From Macrophomina tecta (lineage: Eukaryota > Ascomycota > Dothideomycetes > Botryosphaeriales > Botryosphaeriaceae): DNA of 64,000 bases. A program made the position numbers and the translations under genes. Every line of letters starts with the position of its first letter. The stretch's first letter is position 1. Below, one piece after another: positions 21,293-32,229 of the stretch. The notes beneath the pieces are model-generated. The model did no database searches and was not told the DNA's origin. It saw nothing but the letters and a program-made list of their open reading frames with translations. Where the stretch lies: the NCBI GenBank assembly GCA_024180945.1, contig JAKSGN010000006.1, positions 2,480,001-2,544,000 on the forward strand. The letters run 5' to 3'.

Positions 21293-22228
21293 ATGGCGAA
21301 AGACAAATCCCTCAACCCTGTCGCTGCCCAGCACAAAGCCGACAAAGCGCGCGCTCTCAAGAAGAACAAAGCCGCTGTCGCCGCCCAGCGCAACGAGCGC
21401 CTCGCGAAGCGCAACCCGGAGCGCCTGCAGCGCCAGATCGACGACCTCAAATCCGCCGAGGAGCGCGGCGGATCCCTGCGTCCCAAGGACCGCGAGCTGC
21501 TCAACAACCTTGAGAAGGAGGTGCGGGCGATCCGGAAGGCGAGGGAGGCGTTGGGCGACAGGGCGCCGAAGTTTGGGGGTGGACCGAGGAGGGATGGGGG
21601 AGGTGAGCGCGGTGGTGGCGGCGTTCTGGGGAAGAGGAGGAGGGATGGAGGGGGAGGGGGAGGCAGGGATGGCGAGAGTGAGAGCAGTGAGACGGATGAG
21701 GATGTGAAGGATATACCGATGCCGCGCGATACGCCGCCGCCGGTGCCCAGGAGACAGAGGAAAGCGCCGGCAGAGGAGGGCGAGGCGAGGAGTGGCCCGC
21801 ATGCGTTGCCTGCGAAGCCCGGGACCGCTGGGACGACGACTCCAGCGCCGGTCGAGGCGAAGACGGTGTATAGTGCGGCGCCGGTGCACCGTGATTTGAG
21901 GAAGGAGGCAACATCGCGGTTTGTCCCTGCGGCTGTGGCGCAGAAACTCAATGCGGCGAAGGGGAAGACGCCGGGAAAACTGTTGGAGCCGGAGGAGTTG
22001 GATAAGCTGGAAAAGCAAGGTTACGGCCAGCATAAGGCAGAAATCACTCAGAAAGGCATGAAAGATGCGGAGAAGGTAGCAGACGCTGCTGTTCAGGAGG
22101 CTGAGTATAGGATGATGAATGTGGAGGGAGGGAAGGACGTGGATATAGACGAGGAAGCCGCAAAGTTCGAGCGGGAGTTGAAACACGTCGAGATGGAGGA
22201 GGTCGATGACGAAGCATTTGCGGGATGA
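21293..22228 (+). CDS. WBP11-like splicing factor (Wbp11 N-terminal domain)
   Basis: A single exon of 311 residues. The N-terminus (MAKDKSLNPVAAQHKADKAR, then ALKKNKA and RNPERLQRQIDDLK) matches the WW-domain-binding protein 11 family, nuclear pre-mRNA splicing proteins that bind PQBP1-like WW partners in animals. A coiled, charged helix (residues 1-90) is followed by a Gly/Arg-rich stretch with a KRRRDGGG patch, an acidic SESSETDEDV segment, a proline-rich PPPVPRR motif suited to WW or SH3 contact, and an acidic C-terminal helix. The family usually has longer Pro-rich regions in animals; this is the shorter fungal form. Confidence 0.85.
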   Translation: MAKDKSLNPVAAQHKADKARALKKNKAAVAAQRNERLAKRNPERLQRQIDDLKSAEERGGSLRPKDRELLNNLEKEVRAIRKAREALGDRAPKFGGGPRRDGGGERGGGGVLGKRRRDGGGGGGRDGESESSETDEDVKDIPMPRDTPPPVPRRQRKAPAEEGEARSGPHALPAKPGTAGTTTPAPVEAKTVYSAAPVHRDLRKEATSRFVPAAVAQKLNAAKGKTPGKLLEPEELDKLEKQGYGQHKAEITQKGMKDAEKVADAAVQEAEYRMMNVEGGKDVDIDEEAAKFERELKHVEMEEVDDEAFAG

Positions 22229-22733
22229 AGCTACAGTGAGCTGAGAAGACTGTTTTAGAGGGTGCACTCAAGTGCTCCAGGAAGCGCATGATGGAGGCGG
22301 GAACTCCTACCGTTTTTTCAAACACAATCACTCGGTCGCAAGGTATGCCCATTAATTCATGCCTCCAGGGTTTACCAATACCTATCTTCCTTGGAAGGAA
22401 TGTAATGTCACATCCTTACTATTTTGCGTGTGAACTGAACCGCTTAGTGCCGCTTGGGAATTGAGTAAAGCCCCATGAAATCCTCTATTATAGTATAAGC
22501 TATATATGGCCCATCTGTTCAGTGCACCGTTGAACGCGCGGAGATGAGAAAACATAACAAGGAAAAAAAAAAAAAAAAATTAAGCAATATGTCATGACGA
22601 ACATATGTGCCTCTCCCCGGTCATAACAGTTCGTCGTTTTAGCCATGATCATGTCCTCGTGATCTGTAAATGTAGCAACACAACAATTTGTTCGATGTCC
22701 GATACGAAGGAAATCCGCAAAAGGTCAGAAGCA
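22229..22733. other. Convergent 3' region with A17 tract
   Basis: Between the stops of the WBP11-like gene and REC8. An A17 tract lies at 22563-22579. No gene is seen. Confidence 0.8.
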
Positions 22734-25172
22734 TTATTGGACAGCTTCAGCCTTAGCCTCAGCCTCGACAGCGTGGGGCAAGCTCATACCGATCTCCGCG
22801 AAGGGTTCGTCCTGACGGGCAGTCACACGACCCAGGCTGGCTAGGGCGAGCAAATGCATGAAGCCCTGAGCGGCCACGATCCGGGTAGTCGAATCCGGAG
22901 GCAAGGCGTCCTTGAATAAGATCTCTTTTCCACCTCCAGTCTCTCCTCTCTCGGCGGCAGCTGCCTCTTCCTTTCTCTTTAGCGAGTCGAAGACGAACAT
23001 TCCGAAATGCTCCATCTCCTTTGCGAAGACGGTGCGAGCGAAATGCGATTCGTTGGCCGTTTGTGTATCGATCGCAGCGGCCGGACCATAAAGCTCAAAC
23101 TCCTCGTCGTCGGCGCCGATGCTGATGTCGCCGCCAATACCACCAATAGTATCCTCTCTTAAGTCTCCAGGCTCAGAACTCAAAACTTCCTCGAGATTGT
23201 CATGCTGTCCACGGCCATGGAGCGGACTTTCGCTGATGATACGGCTTCTACGGCCAGGAAATGCTGCCCGACCAGCAAGAGAACTTGGCCCACCAGTAGA
23301 CGAGATACCAGAACCGCCAAAGCCCAGGGCACGACGGGCACTAGGAGCCAGGGATGAGTCGCGGACTGAGGCGGTTACATTCCACGGGAACATCTGGGAG
23401 AGGTCACGCTCTTCCTTCTCCGCCTCTGCCTCACGAGGAAGCTCGACTTCCTGCTCCCCCTCAACACTGGGTATGAACTCTTCATCCATCTCCACGTCTC
23501 CGCCGCCGGCTTCGTTCTCCTCGTCCAAGCGTTGATGGACACGCCTTCCATCTTCATCCGACCTGTCCTCATCGCCCATAGTATCTTGTGCTTCGCGCTT
23601 CCTCTTTCTCTTATTCTTGTCGGCGTTGCGGTCGATCCCAAGAGAAAGGAGAAGAGCATCACCACTGAACATGTCGAGAGGTCCGGCGAGGCCGGTGTTT
23701 CCGCTGATGGCGCCCACGCCGCCAATTCCCATACCGAGAACCCAGTATTCAGCATTCTTTCTTGCCTGAGCATTGATACGCGAATTACATTGTTTTTTTC
23801 CGGCCTCGCGCATATTGTCAAGGTAGCTTTTCATCCACATCGCAAGGTCCGCGTTACGCAGCTCCATTCGCTCGTCCATATTGATGGAACGTTTCTTGCG
23901 TTGGCGGCCTACCGGAGCCTGGATTACAGGTGAGGACCCCACTGTCTCCTCACCGAGCCGAGGATTTAATGGGCTGGAAACTGGCTGACCAAGGACTGAA
24001 GGAAATGGCTGAGCTTCGGGGAGCAGGTCGACTTCATCTTCATCGCCAAGAGGTATGTCGATATCCATCTTATCATCGTACTAGTGTGGAAGTCAGTACA
24101 GCAATATGTCGACAGCAAGTACAATACTGACCTCTCCCCCAAACGGTCGCGCTTCCTCATGTTCCTGCCTAGCTTTGGCGCTCGCAGCAGAGCTACTCGG
24201 CAAGCCTGGTCTCGCAACAGTAGACGGCGTCCTGCGCAGCTCATCGGCGGAAACGTGTTCAATCATGTTCCCCTCAATGTCGAACTCAAAATCCACACCC
24301 GGCTCGAAGCCCTCATCATCAAAGGCGACTCCGCCGGGGACCTTCGTGCCTGGGCCTTCATCGCCAGGAACGACAAAGTCGCCAATGGCGCCAAAGCTAC
24401 CGCTGCCAGAGCTCGGAAAATTAAGGCCAAACAACGGACCTCCCCCCTGCTCCTCAGTCGTAATGCACCGATGCGGACTCTGAGGACTACATAGCGACGA
24501 CAGACTGCTGGAACGAGTGAGTGGAGGAGGCACTAGGTCGATGTCGTCGAGGTCGAGTGGAGCGAGAGTGAAGTCAGGCAAGAAATTTGGATCGTCCTTG
24601 AGCATAAGCTGGTCGGTTCTGAATCGAGAATGAGTGAGAAGTCACAATTCGCGCTGCTCTGGACATATCTACCTTGCACGTCGAACCTCAGTATCTAGCT
24701 CGGCGTCTTTGACAATCTGCGTCAGCGCAGCACGAATATTATTCTGGACGTTCTGCGCATCGGACAGGACATAGGCGCACTGCTGAGAGTAGACCTTCGA
24801 GACGCCGTACCTACGAAGACGAGATTAACAAGCCCCGACTGTCAGGGGAGTGTCAGATTGAAGGTGAACACACAGTAGACTGCCCTGGAGACGAAGAGCG
24901 AGCGGCACCTCGGGCTCGAGAATGACGTCGCAAGTCTTGGGCACGTTGACATTGAGGATGGCCTTGCGCGTCACCTTCGTGGCCGAGGATTTGGAGCCCA
25001 GAGTCGCCACCAACCTAGTAAGGTCAATGGTGATATATGGCCATTCTGAGTTGGGAGCCACTCACCAGACGGTCGCGACACCGTACTTGCGGCTTGTAAG
25101 GACTTGTATACTTTGTCAGTGCGAATAGATAGCAGAGCGGAAAGGCGCTTCACCTTCGTGGCTATAAAACAT
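22734..25172 (-). CDS. REC8: Meiotic cohesin kleisin REC8
   Basis: This alpha-kleisin closes the Smc1-Smc3 ring on meiotic chromosomes. Six exons: 25172-25154, 25102-25066, 25014-24874, 24810-24673, 24618-24132, 24080-22734, all GT-AG and phase-consistent, giving 722 residues. The Rad21/Rec8 N-terminal domain begins MFYSHEVLTSRKYGVATVWL, and YGVSKVYSQQCAYVLSDAQ is the conserved Smc3-contact helix. The VLTSRKYGVATVWLVATLG form is Rec8-like rather than Rad21-like (which reads LLSKTGPLARVWLSAN). The long acidic middle is poorly conserved and Ser-rich, as expected of a separase and kinase target. The C-terminal winged helix that contacts Smc1 shows GMFVFDSLKRKEEAAA and ATRIVAAQ-like helices (TRIVAAQGFMHLLALASLG). 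The 5' end is split into very small exons. Confidence 0.92.
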
Positions 25173-25612
25173 CGCGGCAAGGTAATCTACGGCATGCTAC
25201 AACAACGTACGAACGTCGAGGAAGGAGAGATGGAAATGAATGAGGTATCGAGGGCTCGCGAATGAGAACTGAAGGAGGGTTGCGGGAATCCCGACGGAGC
25301 ACTGTAGAAAGAGACGGTTTGGTGAGAGATGAAGATAGGAAAGAGCGTCACGGCCTCGGCGCGTTCAATTTACGCTATGCGAGCACCGCGGAAGGTAAGG
25401 TAAGATTTTCAGAACCGTGAAATCGATTAAACTTTTCCGATTTCTTTGAGACCATGAGCCATACCCGCTCTTATGCTATGCTGAGAGTAAATGGAATCTA
25501 TGAACCTTTCGCGCCTATGCGTCATAACTCGTACAGCCGCCGTCTAGATACCTTCATCCAATCACTCATGAAGTCAAGCTGAAAGACATCAGGTTGCATT
25601 CAACAGGTGGGC
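25173..25612. other. REC8 upstream region, no gene seen
   Basis: 440 bp between the REC8 start and the UBP6 stop. No supported feature. Confidence 0.6.
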
Positions 25613-27724
25613 TTAAGCGGCAGCCTGCTTGGTCTTCAGATCCTCTTCGGCCTCTGCAATATCCTCTTTGCTGGGAAGAGGCACAGCACGATAGAGCAGA
25701 ATCAATGCAGAGTGGCTTTGGCCTAGAAGTAGTCAGCGTATTATTCCTCGGGGAGCTGGACGTGACAGACTCACCACCGCCAGATAAGGTCTCGATCCTA
25801 TCATTGTCGACCTCCGAGACCTTGTCATCGTTGAACCACCACCACTTGCCATCTTCCTCCTTGCGCTTGCCGGTGACCGGATCCTTCTGACCTTCCTTCT
25901 TGATGAACGAAGTGTAATGGCCACTGTCGGCTGTGGCGCCCTGGTGAGTGATAACGCCACGAAGTTCGTACAGACCGGTCTTGTTGCAGGCTTCGTCAGC
26001 AAGGAGCTTTCCGTCCACCAGATCGAACAGTTCCTTCTTAGCCTTCAGGATCGAAGCAGCACGCTCAGCCTCGATCTGGGCATCCGTCTTGTACTCGACA
26101 TCCTGCATTTCGACATCTCCGCTGCCGGATGCCTTTGACTTGTCATCTTTCTTGTTCTTGGCAAGCTCCTTCTCGCTTGCTGGACCCTTGCCTTTCAACT
26201 CAGATGCCGTCTCGACATCCTCGCCGTGCTGGATGCGCTTCCTGCGCTTCCTGGCACGCTCAACATCTTCCTCCTCCTTCCTGATCTCCCTAATCTTGTC
26301 GCGGACAGGGATGAGTAGCTTCTTCAGGTCCTCGGAGCAAAATTCGACGGCATCCAACTCTTGAGGGAACGTAACCTTTCTCATGATTTTGGCCTTCTTG
26401 CTCGTGTCCCTCCGCCAGTCGAAGCGCATGAAGTGGACGGGAAGATATTTGGGCAGTCTTGCGATGCGCGAGGACTTGGTATATATCGCATTGCGGCCCA
26501 GAACCTCGGAGTTCTTCTCGATCTTCTCCTGCATGCCCGCCGCGAGACCCTCGCGCAGGTGGTTGACCTCGGCCGTGATGTGACAGTTGAGCTTGAAGAA
26601 GGTATCCTCGCCCTTGACCGGCTGTTCTCCGCCTTCCTTGGCGGCTTGCTCGTCGCATTCCATGATTGTCTCGAACTTGCCCGACAGATACCTATCGATG
26701 AAGGACTGATCCGCCTGTTCATCGCCATCGGAAGCCTTGATCTTGAGCTTCTGGCGCAGCTGCGAGACGATTTGCGACCAGGCTTCCTCCGCATCCTGCT
26801 GAGCGTAACCATGTCCATCCTTGGCCCGCTGGGCGAATTGGGGAAATGCGGTTCGTAATGCGTTGAGGAACATCATGGGAGGGAAGCCTTCTTGAGTCTC
26901 GGACATTTGTTTGAAGAGATCGCGCAGAGCTTCGGTAAGATCCGTCGAGGCACCAAGACCACCAAGCCCAAAAGCTCTGAAATCGCTGGGACCGGCGGAG
27001 CTCGAGGCGCTGTTGGCCTTGTTAGCAACCGGAAACATGCGCCATATTCAGGACGTAGTATCCTACCTTGGCTTATACTTGAACAGCTCGTCCCTCAGCT
27101 CCGGGATAGCCTTTAAGGTTTGCAGCGTTGAGTTCATGTAGCAAGTGTTTCCCAAGTTCTGTAGACCAGCAGGGATGGCGCCAGCGGACTGCGCAGCTTC
27201 GGCCTCTGTCATGTCCTCGAGGAACTTAATCTTCTCCTTAGGGCGCTCGATCTGACCCTTGCTGTCTCCCGAAGGTGTACCCATCATCATGAAAGTGTGG
27301 CCAGGTTTGACGTTGAGCTTCGAGAGGTCGGTGTCATCCTTGAGCTGGCCACCCTTGACCAGAATCTTCTGGCGTTCAGGCTCGACGCCGGTGAGAGAAA
27401 AGAGTTGGAACTTGAAGGTCTCGCCGGTACTTGAGGGATCGAGTTCGACATCGTACTTCTTGCCCTGATGCTTTACGACCACTGGCGGCGCATATCAGTC
27501 AGCGACGTGTATATCCAGCATCCAGGTAAAAATGCGAGGAGAGCGACGGAGAGCGCGGAGGTTTAGAGAGTTGTATCAGACATTCAGACGTGGGAGGATG
27601 CCTTGTATAGCTCCGCAGCACCGATAGATGGATGCTTCGAAAGTCCGACGGGGGTGCGCCACAGTGACTTGTTCGGCGGCTTGACGCACGATAGCGGGGG
27701 AGACTTACCTGGAATGGACGCCAT
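25613..27724 (-). CDS. UBP6: Proteasome-associated deubiquitinase UBP6 (USP14 family)
   Basis: It trims ubiquitin chains at the 19S proteasome lid. Four exons: 27724-27709, 27481-27067, 27009-25775, 25722-25613, giving 591 residues. A ubiquitin-like domain (about residues 6-75) binds the proteasome base. The peptidase C19 core has the Cys box GLQNLGNTCYMNSTLQ (Cys near residue 119), the QQDAEEAW motif, and the His box GVITHQGATADSGHYTSF with the YTSF tail. FNDDKVSEV is the usual C-terminal signature, and the last exon supplies SHSALILLYRAV. An insertion rich in Lys/Glu (residues about 370-430, with RKRRKR) is common in fungal members. The first exon encodes only MASIP plus one base. Confidence 0.95.
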
Positions 27725-28095
27725 ATTGTTGGGCTGACGCGATGGACGGAGGTGATGGATTAAGTGTAGAGAGGTTGCCCTGGGGTAGGTTGACAGCAGC
27801 GGGCAGAGCGAGCGGCGAAAGCAGCAGAAGGAATGTCGTGGATGGAGAGGTGCCCGGTGATTAGCTCACCACGCCAAGAATGCGGGCTGTCGGATGCCTG
27901 GGGCAACATAGCGCCCGGAGCTTCTTCGGAAGACAACAGCTGCGAGACCCGCCCGCGCATCACCGCCCAAGGGCCCCCGCCTCACCACATCATACCCTCC
28001 CCCAGGTCCAGGGAGCTTCTCCGTACCGCCAGCCTAAGCTCCCATTCAAGCACCACACGCACACTGGCCCTGCCCGCCGATTGCGTCTCGCTACG
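27725..28095. promoter_or_regulatory. Divergent promoter UBP6 / ARPC4
   Basis: 371 bp between opposite start codons. It probably drives both genes. No specific box is claimed. Confidence 0.55.
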
Positions 28096-28862
28096 ATGGT
28101 AACAATCTCCGCCCGCCAGCTCCGAGTTCACCGCCGCAGCTCACTGACGCCTGGCGGTAGTCGCAATCCCTCCGGCCGTACCTCCAATGCGTGCGCTCCT
28201 CGCTCACCGCGGCGCTGTCGCTGTCCAACTTCGCCTCCCAAGCGTCCGAAAGACATAATGTCCCCGAGATCGAGGCCCAGACGTCGCCCGAGGTCCTCCT
28301 GAACCCCTTGACCGTTTCCCGCAACGAGAACGAGCGCGTATTCATCGAGCCGAGTATCAACAGCGTGCGCATCAGCATCAAGATCAAGCAGGCCGACGAG
28401 ATCGAGCATATCCTGGTCCATAAGTTCACAAGATTCCTGACCCAGAGAGCCGAGTCGTTCTTCATCCTGCGGAGGAAGCCCATCAAGGTGCGGAGGTTGC
28501 CCCTGGTTTGCTGTCAGGGCGGTGGAGCTGACGTCTTGCTAGGGCTACGACATCTCCTTCTTGATCACGAATTTCCACACCGAGGAGATGTTGAAGCACA
28601 AGCTGGTTGATTTCATTATTCAGTTTATGGAGGAGGTCGACAAGGAGATTTCGGAGATGAAGCTCTTCGTAAGTGGCACCGGAAGGATGCGACGGAAGCC
28701 GATCTTTGCGGAGGTGGCGCATACTTCCGTTATGCATATGTTGACATTTGCTGCAGCTCAACGCTCGCGCCCGTTTCGTCGCCGAATCTTTCCTGACCCC
28801 GGTATGTACTCTATCGTCAATCCCCAACGTAACCGTACTGACAGATACTGCAGTTCGATTGA
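28096..28862 (+). CDS. ARC19: Arp2/3 complex 20-kDa subunit ARPC4
   Basis: A core subunit of the Arp2/3 actin-branching complex. Five exons: 28096-28098, 28161-28487, 28543-28668, 28757-28801, 28854-28862, giving 169 residues, the family length. The first coding exon is just the ATG. The 62-nt intron (GTAACA...GTAG) then joins it to [20 protein letters not shown]. Conserved stretches are [50 protein letters not shown] and [20 protein letters not shown]. The last exon encodes only Phe-Asp-stop. This highly conserved protein fixes the splice model with little doubt. The transposon copy 2 begins 248 bp past its stop, so the 3' UTR or terminator region may be affected. Confidence 0.96.
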
Positions 28863-29110
28863 AGTGCCTAAGAAAAGGGATAATGTACCTACGATATCAT
28901 TGTGGAGAATAACAGCTGCCTACAGGAGGTTGTAGGGCGTTACGGGCAGATGACAGGTAAATTCAGCGAGCCTGTAATGGATATTAGCAGATCAGCTTTG
29001 GCAGCTACGCTGATGTCATGTGGCATGAAGCAACTCAAACCGTCAACAATAGAAGCCAATGAGCAAATAAAAATTCACAATTAGCACAACTTTGTTTTTA
29101 TGTTCTTTTA
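28863..29110. other. ARPC4 3' flank up to transposon
   Basis: AT-rich 3' region ending in the TA target duplication at 29109-29110. No gene is seen. Confidence 0.7.
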
Positions 29111-29154
29111 ACGTATCCCACAAGCGAGCGTGCCACACAAGCGAGTGTGCCACC
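29111..29154 (+). repeat. Left TIR of transposon copy 2
   Basis: Identical to the left TIR of copy 1, with the same pair of internal 15-nt direct units. Confidence 0.9.
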
Positions 29155-29191
29155 CAACCAAGAAAACGCGACACCCTAGCTTCAACCAACA

Positions 29192-30841
29192 ATGCATCAG
29201 CCAACCCACGCTCAATCCATCTTACATGAAGCTCAGATAGCTTTAGCGAAGCAAGCTATCGATCAAGGCCAAATTCAAAGCAATCGGCTCGCTGCAAAGA
29301 CGTTTAACGTTAATCGGATGACCCTTAAGCGACGACGCGACAGGATTCCTTCTCGACGCGATTGCACGCCCAACTCTCGAAAGCTTACTAATATCGAGGA
29401 ATCAGTTCTTGTCAAACGTGTCCTCGATCTAGATTCGCGAGGATTTCCGCCGCGATTAAGTGCTGTTGAAGGTATGGCAAATAAGCTACTCGCCGACCGC
29501 GCCGGAGGTACCGTTGGCAAGAACTGGCCCTCCAACTTCGTAAGACGGACTCCCGAGCTAAAAACACGTCTGAATCGAAAGTATGACTATCAGCGAGCTA
29601 AATGCGAGGACCCAGAGCTTATCACGCAATGGTTTCAGCTCGTCCAGAACACTATCACGAAGTATGGGATCGTGAACGGTGACATCTACAACTTCGATGA
29701 AGCCGGCTTCCTCATGGGCATGATTGCAGCCGGAATGGTTGTCACAGCATTGGAGCGACGCGCTCGACCCAAATCAGTCCAGCCAGGCAATCGCGAGTGG
29801 GTTACGGTGATCCAGGGAGTCAACGCCGAGGGCTGGGCGATTCCGCCGTTCGTGATTTTCAAGGGACAACACCACCTTTCTGCTTGGTACAGCGACGACG
29901 TACCAGGCAATTGGGTCATCGCATTAAGCGAAAACGGCTGGACGACGAACGAGCTTGGTCTGCAGTGGCTGCAGCACTTCGAAAAGCACACAAAGGATCG
30001 CACAACTGGAGCATGGCGACTTCTGATTCTTGACGGCCACGCGAGCCACAATTCGGCCGAATTCGACGCGTTCTGCCAGGAACGCAAGATCATCACGCTC
30101 TTCATGCCTGCGCATTCATCGCATCTCCTCCAGCCGCTCGATGTAGGCTGTTTTGCGCCTCTCAAGAAGGCGTACGGAAAGCAGGTTGAAGAGCTGATGC
30201 GATCTCACATCAACCACATCACGAAGCTCGAGTTTCTGCCTGCGTTCAAAACGGCGTTCGAAGCCGCATTTACGCAGCAGAATATCGTAGGCGGGTTCCG
30301 AGGCGCAGGACTGGTCCCGCTCGATCCAGAGGCCGTGATTTCCAAGCTCGATGTCAAGCTTCGGACGCCGACACGCCCGCAGGCAGAGGCCATAACTTGG
30401 GACGCTCAAACACCGCACAACCCAGCTGAATTAGCCTCTCAGACTGAGCTTATTAGGAACCGGATTGCAAAGCATCAGAACAGCTCACCAACGCCAATCA
30501 ACGATGCGCTGAACCAGCTTGCTAAGGGGGCTCAAATGATGGCGCATTCGGCTGTTCTTCTGCAGGCGGAAGTCGCGAATCTTCAAAAGGCAAACGAGGC
30601 CGCAACGCGACGTAAAAAGCGGCAGAAAAAGCGGATTCAGAAGCGAGGGACTCTTACGGTTCAGGAGGGGCAGTATTTAATCGATGGAGCTGCTGTTAAC
30701 CAACAGATTTCGCGGGAAACGCGCCAAAGTGGTGCGCAATCGGAGGGGCCAGCGAGAAAACGACGGCGATGTGGGCAGTGCGGCGAAACTGGACATAATT
30801 CTCGTACATGTCAAAAAGGTGCGGAAACTACTGTAGAATAG
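29192..30841 (+). CDS. Fot1/pogo-type DDE transposase with zinc knuckle (copy 2)
   Basis: 549 residues, identical to the copy 1 product throughout: helix-turn-helix N-terminus, DD35D catalytic core with YNFDEAGF, LLILDGHAS and QPLDVGCFAPLK, and a CCHC knuckle near the C-terminus. The frame is intact and presumably functional. Two equal sources of transposase lie within 20 kb. Confidence 0.95.
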   Translation: MHQPTHAQSILHEAQIALAKQAIDQGQIQSNRLAAKTFNVNRMTLKRRRDRIPSRRDCTPNSRKLTNIEESVLVKRVLDLDSRGFPPRLSAVEGMANKLLADRAGGTVGKNWPSNFVRRTPELKTRLNRKYDYQRAKCEDPELITQWFQLVQNTITKYGIVNGDIYNFDEAGFLMGMIAAGMVVTALERRARPKSVQPGNREWVTVIQGVNAEGWAIPPFVIFKGQHHLSAWYSDDVPGNWVIALSENGWTTNELGLQWLQHFEKHTKDRTTGAWRLLILDGHASHNSAEFDAFCQERKIITLFMPAHSSHLLQPLDVGCFAPLKKAYGKQVEELMRSHINHITKLEFLPAFKTAFEAAFTQQNIVGGFRGAGLVPLDPEAVISKLDVKLRTPTRPQAEAITWDAQTPHNPAELASQTELIRNRIAKHQNSSPTPINDALNQLAKGAQMMAHSAVLLQAEVANLQKANEAATRRKKRQKKRIQKRGTLTVQEGQYLIDGAAVNQQISRETRQSGAQSEGPARKRRRCGQCGETGHNSRTCQKGAETTVE

Positions 30842-30916
30842 CGTACCTATTAGAAATAGTCGATTTTGCAGGACGTTGCAGAGTTAGTTGTACTTAAAGT
30901 GGGTTGGGTTTGGTAA

Positions 30917-30960
30917 GGTGGCACACTCGCTTATGTGGCACGCTCGCTTGTGGGATACGT
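30917..30960 (-). repeat. Right TIR of transposon copy 2
   Basis: Same as the right TIR of copy 1, including the single mismatch to the left TIR. Followed by TA. Confidence 0.9.
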
Positions 30961-31141
30961 TAATATTTAAGCTTGTCGCCATCTTGATCACCTTGAGTGT
31001 ATTCCTATTCGCCTTACGCTTCGCATTGACTGCATAGCAAAACATTGAATTCTAACGTAAGTTAACCGGCGGTCCAATGCCGGGACGAAATTAAAAGTTC
31101 AACCACACCACCATTCCCCAACCCCCTTCTCGTGAGAGCAT

Positions 31142-32229
31142 TTACAGAGAAACGCAGTTGTTAGCGCTGTTTTCAACGAAGATGCCGCCGTAGATCTGGC
31201 CCTCCTTGAATCCAGACTCCTGGAAACCGCTGTTTACGACGTCATCGGTACCAGTGGGCTTCTTGAGGATACCAATCTGGAACTGGCCGGCACCGGAGTT
31301 GTCGTTCTTGAACGGACCGCCAGCCTTCTTAAGCGGCTCGGCGTTCTTGGAAGTGTAAACGGTAAGGGTGCTGTATTCCGATCGTCAGTAAATCGTTTCT
31401 CTTCGGCCAGGGCCAAGCCGGGTAACTCACTTGGCGGTGTAGTCCAGGGTCAGGGCGAAGTTCTGCCAGTTCTCAAAGTCGATCGGAGTCGACCAGAGGA
31501 GATTGGAGTCGCGGCCGAGGAGCTGCCACGACTCCTTGTCGGTGCCGTTGGTGCCGATGCGGTAGCCGGTGTTGAAGTTGAACTGGTTGGCGCTGTAGTC
31601 GGCAGCCTCGTGCCACACATTCTGGGGGGGAAAAAAGAAGAACGATCAGCGGATCTGCGGTCTCACATCGCATAAACCACATCACAAGATCGGAAGCTCA
31701 TCCCGATTGCTTATGACGACAACGACAGAGAAGAAGAACTTACCAGGTACTCGTGGCTGAGGTTCAGCGGCTTCTGCAGATCCTGCTTGACGCTCCAGTG
31801 CAGGGTGACGACGCCGCTGTCGGACGTGTCGTTGGCGCTGTCGGCGGCGAACTGCAGGCCGGCGCGGCGGAAGCCATACTGCTTCTGGAAGATGGAGTCA
31901 TCGTTGATGGTGACCTCGATGGGCTTGTAGTCAGGCACGTCGAACTTGGACGGCAGCACGCCCGCCGGCTCCTCGAGGATCTGCGACCACGTCACGTTGT
32001 TGCCCTTGACATAGTCCGGGTTGAAGATGCCGTTCTCGGTGTCGAACGATGCGAGCGTCGCGTTGGACGGCACGCGCCCGTCAAGCAGGATCGGGCACCG
32101 CGTCGTGTTGATCTGGCGGTGCCGGAAGGAGAAGCCAAAGCCTTGGCCGCCGTACGACGGGCGCGACGGCGCGGCCAGGGCAGTGCACGCAAGCGTGGTG
32201 AGGACGGCGAGGATGGAGGGGGAAGACAT
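31142..32229 (-). CDS. Secreted GH131-family beta-glucanase
   Basis: GH131 enzymes act on beta-1,3/1,4/1,6-glucans and help attack plant or fungal cell walls. Three exons: 32229-31744, 31621-31431, 31370-31142, giving 301 residues. A signal peptide (MSSPSILAVLTTLACTALA) precedes the mature protein. Family landmarks are RCPILLDGRVPSNATLASFD, NPDYVKGNNVTWSQIL, FDVPDYKPIEVTINDDSIF, GFRRAGLQFA, VVTLHWSVKQDLQKPLNLSH, a WHEAADY segment after the first intron, and the closing GQIYGGIFVENSANNCVS. Several N-x-T/S sequons are present. There is no CBM1 carbohydrate-binding tail, so it is the catalytic domain alone. Function is assigned by family recollection, with good confidence. Confidence 0.85.

Larger units (their letters stand above)
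29111..30960 (+). mobile_element. Fot1/pogo-type DNA transposon, copy 2 (1850 bp, intact)
   Basis: Same length, orientation, TIRs and coding content as copy 1, with no difference found on reading. It is flanked by TA at 29109-29110 and 30961-30962. It sits between ARPC4 and the convergent GH131 gene, so neither coding region is cut. Identity between copies implies very recent transposition, or gene conversion, and absence of RIP on this element. Confidence 0.95.
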
